Assembly (NCBI GenBank): GCA_029882395.1
Contig: JAOUKT010000005.1
Location: 1 to 64,000, forward strand
Direction of reading: 5' to 3'
DNA length: 64,000 bases
Source: Gammaproteobacteria bacterium
GTDB taxonomy: Bacteria; Pseudomonadota; Gammaproteobacteria; SZUA-229
The notes beneath the pieces were generated by a model. The model ran no database searches, had not been told where the DNA came from, and was given only the letters and a program-made list of their open reading frames with translations. Position numbers and translations under genes: made by a program. Positions 59,009-64,000 of this stretch are shown one piece after another. Each line of letters starts with the position of its first letter. The stretch's first letter is position 1.

Positions 59009-59911
59009 CTAATCAATATTAGACAGCTTTCTGCTGTCTGTATCAGCCTGTAATAAAGCCTTATTTTGCTTTGTGTGCTGCGCATTGTTTTTTAACCAGC
59101 GAACCAAATCTACCCAGATACTTGATATCTGCTGAGCGCTGGGCATTATGCCGGCATGGGGCAGCTCAATAGTAATCACCGGTTTTCCAAGTTGCAGGCC
59201 GGCATAGTTGCCCAGAGAGCCGGGATAGGTGCCGAGTAATTTTAAATGCAGAGAGCCCAGGTGTTTCGGTGCTTTATGTGGGCCGTCAAAGTCAAGAATA
59301 CCAAATGGTGCATGCACTGCAATGATCACATCGGGTTCAAATTCGGTGATGATATGGTCCAGCCATTGCGTTTCGGGTTCACTTAAAGGTGCCGGTCCGG
59401 GGTAACGGCGTTTATCTTTCCAGGTTCTTTTTGCCCAGTAATCAAGGCTGGCCTGTTTGTTTGCTCCGGGTGAAAAGTTGCGGTTCAGGTCAACGCCGTT
59501 ACCATTGGTTCGGCGAGAATGTTTTCTTAAAAGACCGTCCGGGTTTAACAGCGGAATAACTTTCCAGTGAAACAGGCCGCTGTGATATTTGTCGAGTGTG
59601 TTAAGCCATTTGAATAGAATGCTTACAGATGAATACTCATCACCATGTATGCCACCAATTAAAAGTACCTTTGCCTGGGGCTTGCGACGGGCCAGTGGTG
59701 GGTACTCTTTAATCAGCAGCGGTTTGTTCTGGTTGCTACGGTAACCCGAATCGATTAGCTGATTTGATAGGCATTGTTTGTTATAGACGCTGCTCAGCTT
59801 CTGGCTGATATGCTTGCAGGCTGTTTCAACCAGCGCCAGCGGCTCAGCCTGAGTGGCAGAACAATACAAAGAAAAGAGCAGAAAAGACAGAGTAAGTTTG
59901 AATGCAGGCAT
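59009..59911 (-). CDS. M14-family zinc carboxypeptidase, MpaA-like
   Basis: A 300-residue exported protein (signal peptide to about AEP). Zinc ligands are His89 and Glu92 in GGIHGDE and His200 in IAVHAPFG; the catalytic Glu249 is in TIELPHAG. LLNPDGLLRK and NGVDLNRNF are typical of the MpaA group, which splits the gamma-Glu-DAP bond of murein peptides. E. coli MpaA is cytoplasmic, so a signal peptide here suggests periplasmic action. It is on the opposite strand to the two L,D-transpeptidase genes beside it. Confidence 0.9.
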   Translation of the reverse strand: MPAFKLTLSFLLFSLYCSATQAEPLALVETACKHISQKLSSVYNKQCLSNQLIDSGYRSNQNKPLLIKEYPPLARRKPQAKVLLIGGIHGDEYSSVSILFKWLNTLDKYHSGLFHWKVIPLLNPDGLLRKHSRRTNGNGVDLNRNFSPGANKQASLDYWAKRTWKDKRRYPGPAPLSEPETQWLDHIITEFEPDVIIAVHAPFGILDFDGPHKAPKHLGSLHLKLLGTYPGSLGNYAGLQLGKPVITIELPHAGIMPSAQQISSIWVDLVRWLKNNAQHTKQNKALLQADTDSRKLSNID

Positions 59912-59985
59912 GGTATACAGGTATAGTGAGTTTACAGAGAATGAATATATTATAGACAGATTATAGACAAATTATAGACCGATAT

Positions 59986-60468
59986 ATGTGCTCAATTAAA
60001 GTGAATATCTCAAAACAGCAATTAAGGCTTTATGACCGGCATAATCAGCTGATAGCAGAGTATCCTGTTTCTACCTCAAAATATGGCATAGGCAATCAGC
60101 AGGGTAGTTTTAAGACACCATTGGGGCACCATCAGATATGTGAAAAAATCGGTGACGATGAAGCCATGGATGAGGTATTTATCGGCCGCAAACCTCAGGG
60201 CAGGTTATCTGTCTTAAAACAACAATCCATCGATTTGCCAGAAGATATCATCACAGCAAGAATCCTGAGATTACGCGGCCAGCAGCCAGGGCTAAACCAG
60301 GGAGAGGGTATCGATTCCTTTGAGCGATATATCTACATTCACGGTACTGCCGATGAAATCAATATTTCTAAACCGGTTTCACACGGCTGTATTCGAATGC
60401 GTAATGAGGATATTGTTAAGCTCTATGCAAAAGTTGAAGTCAATACCGATGTATGGATTGAAGACTGA
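59986..60468 (+). CDS. Small L,D-transpeptidase-family protein (YkuD)
   Basis: A 160-residue YkuD domain protein with active-site residues His119 (YIHGT), His133 and Cys135 in SHGCIRM. It has no visible signal peptide: the sequence opens at once with MCSIKVNISKQQLRLYD, the first strand of the domain. It may be cytoplasmic or exported by another route. Cytoplasmic YkuD relatives can act as L,D-carboxypeptidase-like or amino-acid-transfer enzymes. It lies 75 bases after the divergent carboxypeptidase gene and 52 bases before metZ. Confidence 0.9.
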   Translation: MCSIKVNISKQQLRLYDRHNQLIAEYPVSTSKYGIGNQQGSFKTPLGHHQICEKIGDDEAMDEVFIGRKPQGRLSVLKQQSIDLPEDIITARILRLRGQQPGLNQGEGIDSFERYIYIHGTADEINISKPVSHGCIRMRNEDIVKLYAKVEVNTDVWIED

Positions 60469-60520
60469 AATATTAGTGCTAAGATTAACTGCATATTAAA
60501 AATAAAATAACGGGAATTAA

Positions 60521-61708
60521 ATGAGTTACGAGTTTGACGATGAAACCGGTTTTGAAACACTGGCAATAAGAGCAGGTCACGAGCGAACCAACGAAGGCGA
60601 GCATGCAGAGGCGATATTTCCAACCTCGAGTTATGTCTTTGCCTCAGCCGCGGAAGCTGCTGCACGGTTTTCAGGTGCTGAGCCAGGTAATATTTACTCG
60701 CGCTTTACTAATCCGACTGTCAGGACCTTTGAAAAACGCCTGGCTGCGCTTGAAGGCGCCGAGAGATGTCTGGCAACGTCATCAGGCATGGCTGCTATTA
60801 CCGCCACCTTTCTGGGTATTTTGAAATCGGGAGATCATATTATCTCGTCCAGCAGTATTTTTGGCGTCACCAATGTACTGATGGAAAATTTCTTAAAAAA
60901 ACTCAACATAGAAGTGACCTATGTTGACCTGGTAGATAATGCTTCATGGGAAAATGCAATTCAGGAAAACACACGCATACTGTTTCTTGAAACACCCTCC
61001 AATCCACTGGGTGATATTGCCGATATTCGTGCACTGGCTGATCTGGCGCATGACAATGATGCCTTACTGGTTGTTGATAACGCCTTATGTACCCCGGCAT
61101 TACAGCAGCCGATTAAATTCGGGGCTGATATTGTTATTCACTCAGCAACAAAATTTATTGATGGCCAGGGGCGCTGTGTGGGGGGAGCCGTACTCGGCAC
61201 CGAAGCAATAGTGGGCACCGATGTTTTTGCATTTTTAAGAACAGCCGGTCCTACTATGAGTCCGTTTAATGCGTGGGTGTTTTTGAAGGGACTGGAAACA
61301 CTCAAATTAAGAATGGATGCTCACGGTGTCAATGCCCTTAAAATTGCTAAATGGTTACAGCAACAGCCTAATGTCGTAAAAGTACATTACTGTGGTCTGG
61401 AATCGCATATGCAATACCGTCTTGCACAAAAGCAGCAGTCAGGTTTTGGCGGCATTGTATCGTTTGAAATGAAAGATAAAGAAGCCGCATGGAAAGTCAT
61501 TGACGCAACAAAGATGCTCTCCATAACCGGTAATTTAGGTGATACCAGAACCACGATCACACACCCTGCGACAACAACACACGGTCGATTAACACCCGAG
61601 TTGCAGGTTGCAGCAGGCATCAAAGAAGGCCTGATTCGATTATCGATTGGACTCGAGGATATCGAAGATATTAAAGCTGACTTGTCGCTCGGTTTTGAGT
61701 CAGTCTGA
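60521..61708 (+). CDS. metZ: O-succinylhomoserine sulfhydrylase
   Basis: A 395-residue PLP enzyme of the Cys/Met metabolism family that makes homocysteine directly from O-succinylhomoserine and sulfide. The PLP lysine is Lys211 in SATKFIDGQGR. The MetZ-type N-terminus FETLAIRAGHERTNEGEHAEAI, SRFTNPTVRTFEKRLA, and LSIGLEDIEDIKADL at the end support MetZ over cystathionine gamma-synthase. It follows purF at a short distance in pseudomonads; here envelope genes lie between. Confidence 0.95.
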   Translation: MSYEFDDETGFETLAIRAGHERTNEGEHAEAIFPTSSYVFASAAEAAARFSGAEPGNIYSRFTNPTVRTFEKRLAALEGAERCLATSSGMAAITATFLGILKSGDHIISSSSIFGVTNVLMENFLKKLNIEVTYVDLVDNASWENAIQENTRILFLETPSNPLGDIADIRALADLAHDNDALLVVDNALCTPALQQPIKFGADIVIHSATKFIDGQGRCVGGAVLGTEAIVGTDVFAFLRTAGPTMSPFNAWVFLKGLETLKLRMDAHGVNALKIAKWLQQQPNVVKVHYCGLESHMQYRLAQKQQSGFGGIVSFEMKDKEAAWKVIDATKMLSITGNLGDTRTTITHPATTTHGRLTPELQVAAGIKEGLIRLSIGLEDIEDIKADLSLGFESV

Positions 61709-61714
61709 CCGACG

Positions 61715-61753
61715 AGAACAAAAGGCCTGTACCGTGTACAGGCCTTTTGTTCT
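61715..61753. terminator. Strong hairpin terminator after metZ
   Basis: Two exact 18-nt arms, AGAACAAAAGGCCTGTAC and its inverse complement, flank CGT, 6 bases after the metZ stop. The T-run TTTT lies inside the right arm and the A-run in the left, so it can act in both directions. Confidence 0.88.
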
Positions 61754-62525
61754 AAAAACAGGGTTTGCCAATCAATCACCGCCTTTAATGGGCTGAAAAA
61801 AAGCTGGCTTCCCGGCGGCGGCCAGGCTGTTAATGTTATTCGGATATTACAGAAGACGGCATCAATACAATAGAGCCAAATAGCGAACTGTTATCTGGCA
61901 GCAGCACGCCAGCATCAATCTGCTGGGGTTGACTACGGCATTGAATGATAACAGAGGCTTGCTGACCGAGGCTGTGATCAACAATATGTTTAAAAATCGC
62001 ATTCTCTGAACTGTGCTGGCGATTGGCAGGGCTTAATCGTGTGACTATTTAGCCTGTAATGTACGCTTATTTTTAAAACAATACTGAATGCTGTTGAAAC
62101 GATAGCTCAGCTATATCATTCTCATTTACAGTAAGACCGGTAATACGGCAATAATATAGCCAGTAATCATGTTAAATCATCATTATGCTTAATCAGGCTA
62201 AAGCCCACTATCAATGGCTAGATTGTTATAACAATAAGCTAAAAATGACAGCAAGACAGCGATTTTAGGAGCAGGCAGGCGTTTAAATAGACGCTAGCAG
62301 CCTTTTAACCAGCATTACTGCCGATCGCGACAGATAAACGGTAATAATTAATGGCATATAAAGCAGACTAATTATGCGCACAGAATACTAGCAGCTATAG
62401 TTAGACTGTGAGATATCTATAAACTGATTTGTATCAATGTGATTATTGAGTAAATTAGGTATAAAGATAATCAGGTCGTAAGCAAATAGTCAGATGTTAG
62501 TATAATCCGGCTAAAGGAGTGATAT
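61754..62525. other. Gene-poor stretch of about 770 bases
   Basis: No intact gene is present. The minus-strand remnant at 61836-62048 is the only protein-like sequence. The rest, including 62050-62500, has stops in all frames and no clear repeats, tRNA or other RNA gene. A TATAAT at 62501-62506 lies next to the HPF ribosome-binding site. Confidence 0.5.
61836..62048 (-). pseudogene. Possible gene remnant, 70 codons without a start
   Basis: An open minus-strand frame ends in TAA (61836-61838) and reads like coding sequence: RLSPANRQHSSENAIFKHIV, then GQQASVIIQCRSQPQQIDAG and LFGSIVLMPSSVISE. It has no ATG near its 5' end. Beyond two upstream stops the same frame contains a further protein-like piece, ITGLTVNENDIAELSFQ, ending near 62070. 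This looks like a decayed gene. I do not recognise the family, and chance openness cannot be excluded. Confidence 0.35.
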
Positions 62526-63101
62526 ATGAAGCAACCTGTTCAGATTACTTTCCGTGATATTCCCTATTCAGAATTTGTCGAAGCCAGAATCCAAGAAAAA
62601 ACCCAAAAGCTAGATCAGTATTATGATCAGATAATGACTGTAAAAGTCGTTGTAGAAGCACCTCATAGCCACCAGCACAAAGGTAACTTATACCATGTCA
62701 GCATCGATGTAACGGTGCCGGATGGTGAGCTAGTGGTTAATCGTTCGCCAAAAGACCACCATGCCCACGAGGATGTTTATGTTGCTATTCGAGACGCGTT
62801 CGAAGCGATTAAACGACAGCTAAAAGAATATGCCAGAAAACGACGCGGCAAAGTCAAAAGCCATCAGCCAGTTTTACACGGCATGGTATCCGAAATTATT
62901 TCCGGCGAAGACTATGGCCGCATTGTCACGCCGGATGGAAGAGATATATATTTTCACCGCAACAGTCTGATTGAAAACAATTATGATGAACTTGAAATAG
63001 GAGACGAGGTGCGTTTTTCAGAAGAAGCCGGCAACGATGGTCCGCAAGCATCTACCGTGCATATGATTGGCAAACACCATATTGTCACCAGAGTGCATTA
63101 A
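62526..63101 (+). CDS. HPF/RaiA-type ribosome-associated protein with C-terminal cold-shock domain
   Basis: A 191-residue fusion. Residues 1-105 are an HPF/RaiA domain (VQITFRDIPYSEFVEARIQE, VEAPHSHQHKGNLYHVSI, HEDVYVAIRDAFEAIKRQL). Residues 116-185 look like a cold-shock/OB domain (HGMVSEIISGEDYGRIVTPD, DIYFHRNSLI, IGDEVRFSEEAG). HPF domains bind the 30S decoding region and help store ribosomes; the OB domain could add RNA binding. AAAGGAG lies 7 bases before the ATG. It is a single gene with its own terminator. Confidence 0.92.
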   Translation: MKQPVQITFRDIPYSEFVEARIQEKTQKLDQYYDQIMTVKVVVEAPHSHQHKGNLYHVSIDVTVPDGELVVNRSPKDHHAHEDVYVAIRDAFEAIKRQLKEYARKRRGKVKSHQPVLHGMVSEIISGEDYGRIVTPDGRDIYFHRNSLIENNYDELEIGDEVRFSEEAGNDGPQASTVHMIGKHHIVTRVH

Positions 63102-63125
63102 CGTCCGGCTCAATGACCCAGAAAC

Positions 63126-63160
63126 AAAGGCTCATGTAAAGCATGGGCCTTTTCATTTTT
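63126..63160 (+). terminator. Rho-independent terminator after the HPF fusion gene
   Basis: AAAGGCTCATG and CATGGGCCTTT pair with one G-U wobble around TAAAG, followed by TTTCATTTTT. It lies 24 bases past the stop codon. Confidence 0.88.
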
Positions 63161-63261
63161 AAAACGGAAATGTGTCAGCGTTATAACGGTGTCTGTAAAC
63201 GATAAACTTGCCGAAACAGCTTCACCAGTGCAATATGCACAGACCAGTAATCACCGACTCA

Positions 63262-64000
63262 ATGACAATGACCAATACAGCCAGCGCCGAACAACTGAAT
63301 AAAGACTTTGCATTTAACACCGGCAACAACAGCCTCAGCATCATCAGCGGGCCAGCTGGCATAAGTCAGATCGAAATCCAGAACCGCCAGGCCACAGCCC
63401 GCATCAGCCTGCAAGGTGCACATATACTCAGCTGGAAACCAAAAAACCAGACAGACGTTATCTGGCTGTCCCAAGAAGCAAACTTTGCAGCCGGTAAATC
63501 AGTACGCGGCGGCATTCCCATTTGCTGGCCATGGTTTGGTGCTCACCAAACTAATCAGGCTTACCCGGCGCACGGTTTTGCACGCACCGTATTATGGCAA
63601 CTGACAAAAACCAGCGCCGTATCGGATGATGAAACAGAAATCAGCCTGAAACTGGTAACCAGTCAACTCGATGCAAGCTATCAGGCGATGTGGCCTCAGG
63701 CCACGACTGCCGAGTACATTATCAGTATCGGTAAAAAACTCGGCTTGAGACTGATCACACATAATCACAGTGATCAGGCAATCAGTATCGGCCAGGCTCT
63801 TCACAGCTACTTTAATGTTGACGATATCAGCAACACCGCAGTGCTGGGTTTAGAAAACAAAGACTATCTTGATAAAACGCTTGATTTCAAACGCAACACG
63901 CAGCACGGCCCGGTTCTTATTGAGGCGGAAGTCGACAGAATCTATTTACAAACAACGGAAGCGCTGGTCATAGATAATAAAAAAAGAAAACTCAGCATCA
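63262..64000 (+). CDS. D-hexose-6-phosphate mutarotase (aldose 1-epimerase family), 3' end outside window
   Basis: The first 246 codons of a YeaD-type enzyme that interconverts alpha and beta anomers of hexose 6-phosphates. Family features: ARISLQGAHILSWKPK, DVIWLSQEANFAAGKSVRGGIPICWPWFG and AHGFARTVLWQL. The catalytic His lies in QALHSYFNV; the catalytic Glu region would lie beyond the end. The opening ATG may be 63262 or 63268. The gene is cut by the window edge, not broken. Confidence 0.92.
   Translation, partial: MTMTNTASAEQLNKDFAFNTGNNSLSIISGPAGISQIEIQNRQATARISLQGAHILSWKPKNQTDVIWLSQEANFAAGKSVRGGIPICWPWFGAHQTNQAYPAHGFARTVLWQLTKTSAVSDDETEISLKLVTSQLDASYQAMWPQATTAEYIISIGKKLGLRLITHNHSDQAISIGQALHSYFNVDDISNTAVLGLENKDYLDKTLDFKRNTQHGPVLIEAEVDRIYLQTTEALVIDNKKRKLSI

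Noticed and set aside
62501-62506. TATAAT as -10 box of the HPF fusion gene
   Set aside because: The start of transcription would fall on the ribosome-binding site, and no fitting -35 box is seen 16-18 bases upstream.

Overview
The window looks like a chromosomal segment of a free-living, Gram-negative gammaproteobacterium. The main evidence is the block leuC-leuD-leuB-asd-fimV-truA-trpF-trpB-trpA-accD-folC-(SPOR)-cvpA-purF-metZ, an order known from Pseudomonas-like and related gammaproteobacteria. Also in keeping are a complete EF-P beta-lysylation set (epmB, efp, epmA), a FimX-like regulator, lipoproteins, outer-wall enzymes and HtpX. Base composition is moderate and no codon-usage break was obvious by eye. 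I cannot name the species. No rRNA, tRNA or CRISPR array was seen.

Layout. Positions 1-6160 form an accessory edge. It holds a broken IS481-type transposase, an intact REP-associated tyrosine transposase (RAYT), a PhnD-like binding protein next to a hybrid histidine kinase, and a dead RAYT fragment. Positions 6164-13551 carry an MHYT-PAS-GGDEF-EAL protein, a divergent ArsR-rhodanese / sterol-desaturase-like / TVP38-rhodanese locus with a palindromic operator, HtpX and a DUF302 protein. Positions 13635-22857 hold a FimX-like/PilZ pair, the EF-P modification genes, psd, a PCu(A)C copper chaperone and prmB. Positions 23029-40773 are a mixed housekeeping and envelope region: a chemoreceptor, aroC, two MFS transporters, mtgA, an NlpC/P60 lipoprotein, a phosphoesterase, a PAQR membrane protein, a second hybrid kinase, a PilZ-like protein, a CPXCG protein with a DUF6279 lipoprotein, and an RhlE-like helicase.

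Positions 40910-61708 are the biosynthetic core (leucine, aspartate family, tryptophan, malonyl-CoA, folate, purine, methionine). Between purF and metZ lies a cell-wall insert: a TPR/NTF2-like protein, an L,D-transpeptidase with the same type of C-terminal domain, an M14 carboxypeptidase and a second small L,D-transpeptidase. The window ends with an 800-base gene-poor stretch holding a possible gene remnant, an HPF/cold-shock fusion protein and a truncated hexose-6-phosphate mutarotase gene.

The best candidates for unusual biology are the envelope insert with its shared NTF2-like domains, the PhnD-like/His-rich kinase pair, the double-rhodanese locus, and the RAYT leader whose ribosome-binding site sits in a hairpin loop and is conserved in the dead copy. 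None of these can be called a new system from sequence alone.
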